A DNA stretch of 64,000 nt from Plantactinospora endophytica (lineage in GTDB: Bacteria; Actinomycetota; Actinomycetes; Mycobacteriales; Micromonosporaceae). The position numbers were made by a program, and so were the translations under genes. The DNA lies in assembly GCF_016862915.1 (NCBI RefSeq), contig NZ_BONW01000013.1, positions 310,001-374,000 on the forward strand, given 5' to 3'. Of the stretch, positions 54,678 through 63,914 are shown in pieces. Every line of letters begins with the position of its first letter. Position 1 is the stretch's first letter. The notes beneath the pieces were generated by a model. It did no database searches. It was not told the DNA's origin and saw nothing but the letters and a program-made list of their open reading frames with translations.

Positions 54678-57600
54678 TCACGTCTCCTCGGAATCGTGGC
54701 CGGGCGGTGGCGTGCGGCCGGGGAGGATCCTGGCGAGCAACCGCCCGGTCTCCGCCGCCCCGGTGCTGAACAGGTCGTGGTGCCCGACGTCGAGGTTCAG
54801 CACCGTCAGCCGGCCGGCGACGAACCGCTGCCATGTCGACGGGTTCCCCGAGCGGGCGGCGACCAGGGTCATGTCGCCGCGCAGGAGTTCCGGCACGAAG
54901 GCGTACTGGAGACGGAGGTTGTTCATCCCGATCCTCAGTGCCGCCCGGATCCCGTGGTCGTTGGCATCGGCCAGCGGAGGGAAGCGCCGGCGCACCTCGT
55001 CCAGGACCCGACCGTCGAGTTCGGCCGGGTTCCGGGCGTTGCCGGCAGCGTCGTCGGGCGGGACGCCGAGCACGTTGTGCAGGGCCTCCCGGAGCGGCCG
55101 GCTCGCGGTTTCCGCCCCGGGCGGCTCCGGGTAGCCGTCGAGGACGACCAGGGCCGCCACCCGGTCCCCCTCCTGCTCCAACCGGGTGGCCATCCGGTGC
55201 GCCACCAGGCCGCCGAAGGACCAGCCGGCCAGGTGGTACGGGCCGGCTGGCTGGATCTTCCGTATCTGGGCCAGATAGTCCGCGGCCATCTCGTCGACGG
55301 TCCGGGGCGGTGCCGGCAGCGGGTCACCCGCCACCGCCTCGGCGAAGCCTCGGGCCTGTAGCGCGTGGACCGGCCGGCCGGTACCCAGAAACTCCAGGAT
55401 CCGGAAGTAGCACCAGCTCAGGCCGGTGCCGGGGTGGACGAGGAAGAGGGGTTCGCCCGGCCCGTCGGAGCGCAGTTCGAGTACCGGCCCGAAGGCTTTC
55501 TCCGCCGCCTCGCTCCGGGACAACTGCCGGGCCAGCGCGGCCGGGGTGGGATGGCGGAAGATGCTCTGCACGGGCAGGTTCACCGCGAGTTCGGCACGGA
55601 TGCGCCGGACCAGCCGGACGGCCAGCATCGAGTGTCCGCCCAACCGGAAGAAGTCGTCCTCCACCCCCACCTCGGGTACGCCCAACAGTTCCGCGTACAG
55701 CCGCACCAGGGCCCGTTCCACCCGGGTACCCGGCGCTCGGCCCGGCCGTACGTCGACCGGGGGCGGCGGCAGAGCCCGGCGGTCGAGCTTCCCGTTCGGG
55801 CTGAGCGGGAGCCGGTCCAGCACCACGACGGTGGCCGGCACCAGATGGCCGGGAAGCACGTCGGCAAGGCTCGCGAGCAGGGCTTGGGGGTGCACCGATC
55901 CGCGCGCCGACGGTCCGGCGGCCGGCGTGACGTACCCGACCAGCCGCTGGTCGCCCGGGGTGTCCTCGCGGACCACCACGCAGGCGCCACCGACCGACTC
56001 CTCGGCCAGCAGCGCGGCTTCCACCTCGCCGGGTTCCACCCGCTGGCCACGCAGCTTGACCTGGTCGTCGGCTCGGCCGAGGAAGACGAGCACGCCGTCC
56101 GGCGTCCAGCGGACCCGGTCACCGGTGCGGTACATCCGGCTTCCCGGCGGGCCGTAGGGGTCCGCCACGAACCGGGTCGACGTCAGCGCCGTCCGGGCCA
56201 GGTAGCCGTCGGCGAGCTGCACCCCGCTGAGGTACAACTCGCCGGCCAGCCCGACCGGGCACGGGGCCAGCCGGTCGTCCAGTACCCGCACCTGGGTGTT
56301 CCAGACCGGGCGGCCGATCGGCACCGGGCCCTGCTCGCCCGGCACGCAGTCGTGCCGGGTGACGTCGACGGCGGCCTCGGTCGGCCCGTACAGGTTCGTC
56401 AGGGCGACGCCCGGCAGGACCTGGTGGAAGGTGAGCACCGATTCGCGGGGAAGCGCCTCGCCGCTACAGAAGACGCGGCGCAGCCCGGCGCAGCGGGCGG
56501 CGGCCGGCTCGGTGAGGAACAGGTCCAACATCGACGGTACGAAGTGGACAATTGTGACGTGTCTGTCCACGATGGTACCTGCCAGGGCGGCCGGGTCACG
56601 ATGCTCGTCCGGCCCGGCCACCACCAGCGTCGCCCCCACCCGGAGCGGCCAGAAAAACTCCCAGACGGAGACGTCGAACCCGCTGGGAGTCTTCTGTAGG
56701 ACGCGGTCGTCGGCGGCGAGGGGACAGGCCGCCTGCATCCAGCGGAGCCGGTTGTCTATCGCGGCGTGCGAGACGACCACGCCCTTGGGGCGCCCGGTGG
56801 AACCGGAGGTGTAGATGACGTACGCCGGATGCCCCGGCCGGAGCGCCGGCCCGGTGCCGGAGGCTTCACCGGTGCCGGGCGCCGGGTCCGTCGTCAGCTC
56901 GTCCGGGGTGACCACGCGGACCTCGCCGCCGTCCAGCCGCGTGCACAGCTCCCGGTCGCCCAGTACGCAGACCGGCCGGGCGTCGTGCAGCATCATCCGC
57001 AGCCGCTCGTCCGGATCGCCGGGGGCCAGCGGCAGATAGGCGGCGCCCGCCTTCACCACCGCGAGCAGCGAGACGACCAGCGCGGCGGAGCGCGGAAGTC
57101 CCACGGCGACGACGGTCCCCGGACCCGCCCCCAACTCGCGCAGCCCGCCGGCCAGCCGATCCGACTGCTGGTCCAGCTCCGCGTACGTCAGCGAACCGTG
57201 CGCCGAGACGAGGGCGGTGGCCTGCGGGGTGCGTGCGGCCTGGGCACGGAACGCCGCCGGCAGCGTCGTCACGGGTAGCTGCCGGGCCGTGTCGTTCCAG
57301 GACGCCAGCACCTGATCCCGCTCGTCCGGAGTGAGCAGGGAGTGCGCGCTGATCGGCAGGCCGGGTGCCCGGACGGCCGCGTCGAGCAGCCGGGACAGCC
57401 GGTCGGCCAGCAACCCGGCCGTCTCGGCGCGGAAGATGTCGGCGGCGTACTCCAGGACCCCGGAGATCCCCCTCGGGGTGCCGTCGGCGTCGACGTGCTC
57501 GGTCAGTTGCAGGTTCAGGTCGGCCTTCGCCGCCGGCACGTCCACCGCCGGCCGCTCGACGGTGACCGCGCCGAAGTCGAGCTCCTGCCGCACTCTGGTG

Positions 57601-58664
57601 TCGAAGGCGAGCATGACCTGGAAGAACGGGTGCCGGTCCGCCGAACGCGGCGGGTTGAGCTCCTCCACCAACAGGTCGAACGGCAGGTCCTGATGCGCGT
57701 ACGCCGGCAGGGCCACACCCCTGACCCGGTGCAGCAGCTCCGTGAAGGACGGATCACCGGACAGGTCGGTACGCAGCACCAGCGTGTTGACGAAGAAGCC
57801 CACGAGATCGTCGAGTGCCTCGTCGGTACGCCCGGCCGTCACCGTGCCGAGCGGGATGTCGGTGCCCGCCCCCATCCTGCACAACAGCGCGCACAGTGCC
57901 GCCTGCACCACCATGAACACCGTGCAGTTCTGCTGCCGGGCGAGGTGCAGCAGTTCCCGGTGCCGGTCGGCGTCCCAGTCGACCGCGACGCCGGCCCCGG
58001 GGTGACCCGCGACGGCGGAGCGGGGACGGTCGACGGGCAGCGGCAGGGCGGCCGGGGCGCCGGCCAGGGTGTCGCGCCAGTAGCCGAGCTGCCGGCCGGC
58101 GACGCTCTCCGGGTCGTGCCGGTCGCCCAGCAGTTCCCGCTGCCAGAGCGTGTAGTCGGCGTACTGCACCGGCAGTTCCGGCCAGTCGGGCGGGCCGGCG
58201 CCGCCACTGCGGGAGCGGTACGCGGTCGCCAGGTCGCGCAGCAGCACCTCGATCGACCAGCCGTCGGCGACGATGTGGTGCAGCGTCAGCAGCAGCACGG
58301 CGTCGGCCGCCGCGCTCACGAAGAGGTCGGCCCGCAGCGGCGGCTCGTCCGCGAGTACGAACGGTGCCGACGCGGCGGCCTGGATGTGCGCGTCCAACTC
58401 CGTCGGCGCGACGGCGGTCACGGTCAGCTCCGGGCCCTCGGCCGGCGCGGCCAGTACCCGCTGCCAGGGCGTGCCGTCGGTGTCGGGGAAGACGGTGCGC
58501 AGCGACTCGTGCCGGGCGATCACGTCCCCGAGGGCGGCGCGTAGCGCGGCACGGTCCAGCGGTCCCCGCAGCCGCAGCACGACCGGCAGGTGGTAGGTCG
58601 GGTCGGCGCCGTAGAGCCGGTCGAGGAACCACAGCCGCTGCTGGGCGTGCGACAGCGGGATCAC
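54678..58664 (-). CDS. Non-ribosomal peptide synthetase, C-A-T-TE, serine-activating
   Basis: 1328 residues from GTG 58664, overlapping the ABC transporter stop. C domain: LSHAQQRLWFLDRL and HHIVADG (about 131). A domain: [11 protein letters not shown] (about 617) and FDVSVWEFFWPL (about 661); the specificity residues read DVWHFSLVDK, which as I recall is the serine code of EntF. T domain: GGHSM (about 1009). Thioesterase: GWSFGG with nucleophile Ser (about 1146) and His in GHHDLF (about 1294). It is the termination module, adding Ser and releasing the peptide by hydrolysis or cyclisation. The layout equals EntF, but no catechol gene is seen. Confidence 0.92.
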   Translation of the reverse strand: MIPLSHAQQRLWFLDRLYGADPTYHLPVVLRLRGPLDRAALRAALGDVIARHESLRTVFPDTDGTPWQRVLAAPAEGPELTVTAVAPTELDAHIQAAASAPFVLADEPPLRADLFVSAAADAVLLLTLHHIVADGWSIEVLLRDLATAYRSRSGGAGPPDWPELPVQYADYTLWQRELLGDRHDPESVAGRQLGYWRDTLAGAPAALPLPVDRPRSAVAGHPGAGVAVDWDADRHRELLHLARQQNCTVFMVVQAALCALLCRMGAGTDIPLGTVTAGRTDEALDDLVGFFVNTLVLRTDLSGDPSFTELLHRVRGVALPAYAHQDLPFDLLVEELNPPRSADRHPFFQVMLAFDTRVRQELDFGAVTVERPAVDVPAAKADLNLQLTEHVDADGTPRGISGVLEYAADIFRAETAGLLADRLSRLLDAAVRAPGLPISAHSLLTPDERDQVLASWNDTARQLPVTTLPAAFRAQAARTPQATALVSAHGSLTYAELDQQSDRLAGGLRELGAGPGTVVAVGLPRSAALVVSLLAVVKAGAAYLPLAPGDPDERLRMMLHDARPVCVLGDRELCTRLDGGEVRVVTPDELTTDPAPGTGEASGTGPALRPGHPAYVIYTSGSTGRPKGVVVSHAAIDNRLRWMQAACPLAADDRVLQKTPSGFDVSVWEFFWPLRVGATLVVAGPDEHRDPAALAGTIVDRHVTIVHFVPSMLDLFLTEPAAARCAGLRRVFCSGEALPRESVLTFHQVLPGVALTNLYGPTEAAVDVTRHDCVPGEQGPVPIGRPVWNTQVRVLDDRLAPCPVGLAGELYLSGVQLADGYLARTALTSTRFVADPYGPPGSRMYRTGDRVRWTPDGVLVFLGRADDQVKLRGQRVEPGEVEAALLAEESVGGACVVVREDTPGDQRLVGYVTPAAGPSARGSVHPQALLASLADVLPGHLVPATVVVLDRLPLSPNGKLDRRALPPPPVDVRPGRAPGTRVERALVRLYAELLGVPEVGVEDDFFRLGGHSMLAVRLVRRIRAELAVNLPVQSIFRHPTPAALARQLSRSEAAEKAFGPVLELRSDGPGEPLFLVHPGTGLSWCYFRILEFLGTGRPVHALQARGFAEAVAGDPLPAPPRTVDEMAADYLAQIRKIQPAGPYHLAGWSFGGLVAHRMATRLEQEGDRVAALVVLDGYPEPPGAETASRPLREALHNVLGVPPDDAAGNARNPAELDGRVLDEVRRRFPPLADANDHGIRAALRIGMNNLRLQYAFVPELLRGDMTLVAARSGNPSTWQRFVAGRLTVLNLDVGHHDLFSTGAAETGRLLARILPGRTPPPGHDSEET

Positions 58665-60442
58665 GGCGCGTACGCCCGGCTCTGCGCGGTGTACAGCTCG
58701 GCGTACTTCCCCTGGTTGCGGCTGAGTTCGTCGTGGGTGCCCAGCTCGGCCACCCGCCCCTGGTCGAGCACCACGATGAGGTCCGCCGCCCGGACCGTGG
58801 AGAACCGGTGCGAGACGAGCAGGGTGATGCCGCCGTCGCTGGTGTCGGCCGGGCGGGCGGGGCCGGTGAACCGCTCGTAGAGTTCGTGCTCCACCTGCGG
58901 ATCCAGCGCGGCGGTCGGCTCGTCCAGCACCGCCAGCAGCGGCTTGCGGCGCATCAGTGCCCGGCTCAGCGCCAGCCGCTGCCACTGGCCGTGCGAGAGT
59001 TCGGCACCCCCGAACGTCCGGCCGAGCATCGAGTCGAGTCCCTGCGGCAGCCGCTCCGTCACCTGCCGCGCCTGTGCCGCGTCCACCGCCACGCGTACCG
59101 CCTCGGTGTCGTCGACCTGCGACACGCTGCCGACCCCGACGGCGTGCCGGGCCCGGCCCTCCAGCTTGAAGAAGTCCTGGAAGGCGGCGGTCGTCCGGGC
59201 CCGCCAGTCGGCCAGCCTGAGCTGTCGCAGCGGTACGCCGTCGACCAGGATCTCGCCCTGCGCCGGTTCGTACATTCCGGTGAGCAGCTTGACCAGGGTG
59301 GTCTTTCCCGCGCCGTTGATGCCGACCACCGCCACCGTGGCGCCGGCCGGCAGGTGCAGGTCCACCCCGCGCAGCACGGGCTGGTCGGTGCCGGGGTAGC
59401 CGAAGGTCACCCCGCGCAGCCGGATGCCGTCGGTCAGCCGGGCCGGCACCGGTCTCGTACCGCCGTGCGCCTGCCGCTCGGTGTGCGTCTCCAGCCACCG
59501 GAAGTGGCGGACGGTGTGCCGCCCCTCGGCGAGTTGGGCGAGCCCGTTCACCGTGCCGGTGAGCTGCGTCCGCAGGTACGCCGAGAGGCTGGCCACCATC
59601 AGCAGGTCGCCCGGGGTTCCCCGGCCCTGGCTCACCTCGTGCGCGACGAAGGCGAGGGCGGCCAGATAACCGGCGGCGAAGCAGGTCCAGCCGGCGACCT
59701 GCCAGAGCGACGCGGCGCGCAGTGCGCGTACGAGTTGCCGGGTCGCGCGCTCCCAGTATTCGGCCGCGCGGCCGTCCACGTACCGGTCGCTGCCGCTGAT
59801 CCGAAGCTCCTTGGCCGCCTCCGCCGAGGTGGCCAGCCGGTGTAGCCGCAGCTCCCGGCGCTCGGCCCCGGCGCTGGAGTCCCGGGCACGGGCGAGCAGC
59901 GCCGACGCCCGGCGGGAGAAGTACAGCGGCGGAGCGGCCAGCAGCACCAGCGCGGCGAGCGCCGGGTGCACGTCGGCCAGCAGCCAGGCGCTCAGTCCCA
60001 GACTCAGCAGCGACGAGGCGGCACTGACCGCCCCCCAGCAGGCGCCCGCGAGGGTCTCGGTGCTCGACCGGATCTGGCTCAGCCGGTCCAGGAACTCCGT
60101 GCGTTCCAGATGTTCCAGCGTCGGGGCATCGGCGGTCATCGTGTGCAGCCGCTGGCAGAGTTCGAGGTCGACCCGCTCGGTCAGGTCGACCTGTAGGTTG
60201 TTCTGCACCCGCTGGGCCGAGGCGATCATGGCGTAGGCGAGGGCGCCGATCGAGGCGGCCAGCAGGATCCCGTGCCCTCCGCCGAGCCCGGCGGAGTCGG
60301 ACAGGTTGCGCACGGCCAGGCCGGTGGCGGCCACCGCCATGGCGTTCAGGAACGCCAGCACCAGGACGGTGGTGGTGGCCTTCGCGTCCGCCCGGTGGGC
60401 GATGCGCAGCATGGCGAGTACCACGCTGGCCCCGGCCCTCAC
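58661..60442 (-). CDS. ABC exporter half-transporter (TMD-NBD), second of a pair
   Basis: 593 residues. About six membrane segments fill residues 10-300, followed by an ATPase with Walker A GINGAGKTT (about 375), signature LSHGQWQRLALSRAL (the usual second Gly of LSGGQ replaced by His), Walker B LLAVLDEPTAALD and the H-loop SHRFSTV. GTG 60442 overlaps the stop of the first half-transporter and has GGAG eight bases upstream. The pair probably forms a heterodimer exporting the peptide made by the adjacent NRPS. Confidence 0.88.
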   Translation of the reverse strand: MRAGASVVLAMLRIAHRADAKATTTVLVLAFLNAMAVAATGLAVRNLSDSAGLGGGHGILLAASIGALAYAMIASAQRVQNNLQVDLTERVDLELCQRLHTMTADAPTLEHLERTEFLDRLSQIRSSTETLAGACWGAVSAASSLLSLGLSAWLLADVHPALAALVLLAAPPLYFSRRASALLARARDSSAGAERRELRLHRLATSAEAAKELRISGSDRYVDGRAAEYWERATRQLVRALRAASLWQVAGWTCFAAGYLAALAFVAHEVSQGRGTPGDLLMVASLSAYLRTQLTGTVNGLAQLAEGRHTVRHFRWLETHTERQAHGGTRPVPARLTDGIRLRGVTFGYPGTDQPVLRGVDLHLPAGATVAVVGINGAGKTTLVKLLTGMYEPAQGEILVDGVPLRQLRLADWRARTTAAFQDFFKLEGRARHAVGVGSVSQVDDTEAVRVAVDAAQARQVTERLPQGLDSMLGRTFGGAELSHGQWQRLALSRALMRRKPLLAVLDEPTAALDPQVEHELYERFTGPARPADTSDGGITLLVSHRFSTVRAADLIVVLDQGRVAELGTHDELSRNQGKYAELYTAQSRAYAP

Positions 60443-62316
60443 GCCGATGCTCCTTCCGGGCGGGCCGGCGCCGTGGCCCTGGCCGCACCGACTGCCGTCG
60501 ACCCGTCGCCGAACCGGTCCGCCTGGAGCCGGTACAGCCTCGCGTAGTGGCCGTCCAGGTCCATCAGCTCGCCGTGGTCGCCCGCTTCGGTGACCCGGCC
60601 ACCGGTCAGCAGCACGATCCGGTCGGCGTTGCGTACGGTCGACAGCCGGTGCGAGATCACCACCACGCTCACGTCCGGGACGGCGGCGATCACCTGCTGG
60701 TGGAAGCCCATCTCCGCCCGGACGTCCAGATGGGCGGTGGGTTCGTCGAGGATGAGCAGTCGGCGACCGTGGGCCACCGCGAACATCGCCCGGGCGATGG
60801 CGATCTTCTGCCACTGCCCGCCGGAGACGTCGACACCACCCCGGTGTTCCCGGCTGAGCAGGGTGTCCAGCCCGTGCGGAAGCCGCTCGACGAGGTCACC
60901 GGCACCCGCCGCCTCGACCGCGGCCATGATGCTCCCGTCGGTCGCCTCGGCCTCCGGCGCACCCAGGGCGATGTTCTCCCGGACGGTGAGCGGATAGTGC
61001 ACGAAGTCCTGGAAGACCGCGGAGATGCGGCGTCGCCAGGACGTGACGTCGAGCTGGGCCAGGTCGGTGCCGTCGACCCGTACCCGCCCCTCGGTCGGCT
61101 GTTGCAGCCCGGCGAGCACCTTCAGCATGGTGGTCTTCCCGGCGCCGTTCCGGCCGACGACGGCCAGCACCTCGCCGGGCCGGATCTCCAGGTCCAGGCC
61201 GTCGAGCACCCTGCGGTCGGTGCCCGGGTAGCAGAACCCGACCCCCTCGAAGCTGATGTGCGGGGCCGACTCGGGGGCCGGCCGCTCCCCGGGCTCCTGC
61301 TCTGCGGTCGCCCGCCCTGCGGTGGCCAGTTCGTGTGAGCGCAGCCGCTCGAACGCCTGCAACGCGCCGGTGGCGTACTCGATGTCGAACGCCTCGTGTC
61401 CCATCACCCCGGCAGCGAAGACCCCCCAGGCGGCGAGGACCATCGTCACCAGGCCACCGGCCGTCAGCTCGCCGCCCGCCAGGGCCGTACCCGGGACGTA
61501 CAGCGCCGCGAAGCCCGCTCCTCCGGCGAGGGCGAACGTGCTCCACTGCCGGCGCAGGATGCCCCGCCGCTCGCGCCAGATCTCGCCGAGCCACTCCTCG
61601 GCCTGTGCCCGGTGCCGGGTGTTCAGCCAGCCGCCGAAACCGAACAGCCGTACCTCCTTGGCGGCGGCGGAGCCGGTGAGCGTGTCCGACCAGTACGCCA
61701 TCCGGCTGCGGTCGCCGGCCCGCGCGTCCCAGATGGTGCCGAGCCGTACCCACTGCCGCCGGATGACGGCCCGCATCAGGAGGGTGAGGGTCAGCAGTAC
61801 CACCCCCAGCCAGGGCTCGTACCAGGCCAGCACCCCGGCACAGCCGACCGCCCCGGCCAGCCGCCCCAGCAGGACGAGTTGACCGACGGCGCCGGTCCCC
61901 GGGGTACGGGTACGCCAGCCGCCGAGCTCCGACACCCGGGCCACGTCCGTGCCGTACTCGCCGTCGTCGAGGTGGGAGATGCCCCTCGGTTCGGACACCC
62001 GGCGACGCAGGTCCGAGCGGAGTCGGCCGTCGATCCTGCGGGCGGCGAGTACGTCCAGCGGCTCGCGGCAGAGTTCCGTGCACTGCCCCGTCAGCACCAC
62101 GACCGCGACCAGGGCCAGGTGGGGCAGCATCTCGCCGACCGACCCCGCCTGTAGGGCGCGGGTGAGCAGCCACCCGATGGCCAGGGCGGTGGCGGCCGGG
62201 GCCAGGGCGGAGACCAGGTGTGCCAGCAGCAGCCCGGTCAGTGTCCCGCGCCCCGTACCGCTGAGCAGCCTCAGCAACTCGAGCCGTTGCCGCCCCACCG
62301 TTCGCCATCGGGTCAT
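60439..62316 (-). CDS. ABC exporter half-transporter (TMD-NBD), first of a pair
   Basis: 625 residues. A membrane domain covers about residues 20-310 and the ATPase follows: GRNGAGKTT (about 387), signature VSGGQWQKIAIARAM, RLLILDEPTAHLD and SHRLSTV, with a Q-loop FQDFVHYPLTVREN. The nucleotide-binding sites look complete. It starts six bases after the stop of the condensation-domain gene. Its placement before the NRPS genes in one operon argues for a role in exporting, or protecting against, the product. Confidence 0.88.
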   Translation of the reverse strand: MTRWRTVGRQRLELLRLLSGTGRGTLTGLLLAHLVSALAPAATALAIGWLLTRALQAGSVGEMLPHLALVAVVVLTGQCTELCREPLDVLAARRIDGRLRSDLRRRVSEPRGISHLDDGEYGTDVARVSELGGWRTRTPGTGAVGQLVLLGRLAGAVGCAGVLAWYEPWLGVVLLTLTLLMRAVIRRQWVRLGTIWDARAGDRSRMAYWSDTLTGSAAAKEVRLFGFGGWLNTRHRAQAEEWLGEIWRERRGILRRQWSTFALAGGAGFAALYVPGTALAGGELTAGGLVTMVLAAWGVFAAGVMGHEAFDIEYATGALQAFERLRSHELATAGRATAEQEPGERPAPESAPHISFEGVGFCYPGTDRRVLDGLDLEIRPGEVLAVVGRNGAGKTTMLKVLAGLQQPTEGRVRVDGTDLAQLDVTSWRRRISAVFQDFVHYPLTVRENIALGAPEAEATDGSIMAAVEAAGAGDLVERLPHGLDTLLSREHRGGVDVSGGQWQKIAIARAMFAVAHGRRLLILDEPTAHLDVRAEMGFHQQVIAAVPDVSVVVISHRLSTVRNADRIVLLTGGRVTEAGDHGELMDLDGHYARLYRLQADRFGDGSTAVGAARATAPARPEGASA

Positions 62317-62322
62317 CCGCCG

Positions 62323-63654
62323 TCATCCCTCCAGAGCCAGTGCGCAGCGGTCGGCCACCTGGCGCACGGTGGTGTCCGTTCCGTCGGCCAGCCGGTACAA
62401 CTGCTCGTGGAACCATCCGGCGAGCGCACGCAGCCGGGGCGCGGGCAACAGTTCGGGGTCGACGCGGAGCACGACCGGCATCTCGGCGCCCGGCCGGATC
62501 TTGATGTCGAAGCGGGGTCCGATCTGGCGGCTCGGCCGGCTCTGCACGATCCGGGGCGGCGGGTGACCGGCCAGCTCGGCGGCGGGCCGGGCCACGATGT
62601 CGGTCGGCATGAAGTTGAAGAAGTGGTCGAAGCCGAGATCGATCTCCCGCTCCCGACGCACCAGGTCGGTGACCGCGTCGAAGTCATAGGAGCCCATCCG
62701 GTACGCCCGCAGCGCCGATGCCTGCAGCCGGGCGGCGAGGTCGGCGTACTCCGCCCGGGGCGGGCCGAGGTCGACCGGGAGCGGGACGTACTGGTTCATG
62801 GAGCTGACGATGGACTTCCAGCGCGGGTGGGAGCGGTTGCCGGACTGCAACGTCAGCACCGGCTGCCGGGTGCAGGTGACGGCGGCGCACGCCACCGCGC
62901 TCAGCGAGAGCAGCAGGCTCTGCGGCGACGCCCCGGTACGCGCCGAGAGGAGTTCCAGTGCCGCCCGCGCGCCTGCCGAGTACAGGACGGCTTCGATCCG
63001 GCCCGGAACGTCCCCGTCGGACCGGGGGACCGGGAACTGCTTCTCCGGCAGGGTGCGCAGGAGTTCCTGCCAGTGCCGCAGCACCGTCGTCCGGTGGAGG
63101 TGCCGGGCCTGCGACCACTGCTCGGCGGCGAGGTCGGCCGGGGCGGGCGGAGTCTCGGCCAGCCATCGCCCACCCGTCGGGCTCGCCGACCCCAGCAGCG
63201 CCGACAGTTCGGCCGCCAGCCGGATCAGCCCGTACCCGTCGGAGACGATGTGGTCCACGACGATCACGACGGTACGCGGCCGTCCGTCCCGGGTGACCAC
63301 CGCGAACCGGCAGCCGAACTCGCTCTCCCGGGCGATCCGCTCCTCGGCCAGCCGGGCCGCGACCGTGGTCGCGTCGTCGTGCTCGACCACCTCGACGGCG
63401 ACCGTCTCCGGCGCGGGCCGGACGTGCTGACGCGGCCCCGCCGGAGAGTCGACGAACAGCGTACGCAGCGACTCGTGCCGGCGGCACAGCGTGCCGACCG
63501 CCCGGACGGCCTGGTCCGTGGTGGTACCGGCCGGCACCGGAACGCACTCCCGCAGGTACGTCTCCGACCAGCGCTCCAGCGGATAGCTCTCCATCACCCG
63601 CCACACGGACAGTTGACCGAAGGTCAGCGGAGCCGGCGTACGGTCGCCGGTCAT
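62323..63654 (-). CDS. Free-standing NRPS condensation domain
   Basis: 443 residues, the length of one condensation domain. The active-site motif reads VDHIVSDG near residue 133 rather than HH-x3-DG; the second, catalytic His is kept and the first is Asp. The N-terminal APLTFGQLSVWRVM corresponds to core C1, and GSYDFDAVTDLV with DLGFDHFFNF to later cores. The ATG at 63654 overlaps the stop of the carrier-protein gene, so the two are made together and may act as a pair. It could acylate the first residue, join a fragment in trans or mediate release; this cannot be decided here. Confidence 0.85.
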   Translation of the reverse strand: MTGDRTPAPLTFGQLSVWRVMESYPLERWSETYLRECVPVPAGTTTDQAVRAVGTLCRRHESLRTLFVDSPAGPRQHVRPAPETVAVEVVEHDDATTVAARLAEERIARESEFGCRFAVVTRDGRPRTVVIVVDHIVSDGYGLIRLAAELSALLGSASPTGGRWLAETPPAPADLAAEQWSQARHLHRTTVLRHWQELLRTLPEKQFPVPRSDGDVPGRIEAVLYSAGARAALELLSARTGASPQSLLLSLSAVACAAVTCTRQPVLTLQSGNRSHPRWKSIVSSMNQYVPLPVDLGPPRAEYADLAARLQASALRAYRMGSYDFDAVTDLVRREREIDLGFDHFFNFMPTDIVARPAAELAGHPPPRIVQSRPSRQIGPRFDIKIRPGAEMPVVLRVDPELLPAPRLRALAGWFHEQLYRLADGTDTTVRQVADRCALALEG

Positions 63655-63914
63655 GTCTCCGCCCCGTCGCGCAGCCGTCCGACCACGGCCCACAGCGCGG
63701 CGGGGGTGGCGAAGGTCTCGGCGTGCAGATCCTCGTCCGGGAACTGGACGGCGAACGCCTCCTCCACCTCGACGAGCAGCCCCACGGTGGCCAGGGAGTC
63801 CAGGCCCAGCGCGGGTAGGGACGACTCGGCGGTGAGCGGCGCGCCCTCCCCGAGCAGCGGCAGGTGCTGCCGGACCGCCTTCTCGAAGTCATCCGGCCAG
63901 TTGGCACTGGTCAT
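63651..63914 (-). CDS. Free-standing acyl/peptidyl carrier protein
   Basis: 87 residues. The phosphopantetheine site is ALGLDSLATVGLLVEVEEAF with Ser at residue 40. The acidic helix after it (VEVEEAFAVQFPDEDL) is acyl-carrier-like. ATG 63914 has AGGAGA six bases upstream. It would carry the unit used by the overlapping condensation-domain protein. The enzyme that loads it is not in the window and may lie beyond the right edge. The frame is open upstream of this ATG to the window edge. Confidence 0.88.
   Translation of the reverse strand: MTSANWPDDFEKAVRQHLPLLGEGAPLTAESSLPALGLDSLATVGLLVEVEEAFAVQFPDEDLHAETFATPAALWAVVGRLRDGAET

Noticed and set aside
54678-58664. Calling the cluster an enterobactin-type siderophore locus because of the EntF-like module
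   Set aside because: No aryl-acid synthesis genes, aryl carrier or siderophore uptake genes are present. Two further A domains and a PhyH oxygenase point to a different peptide.
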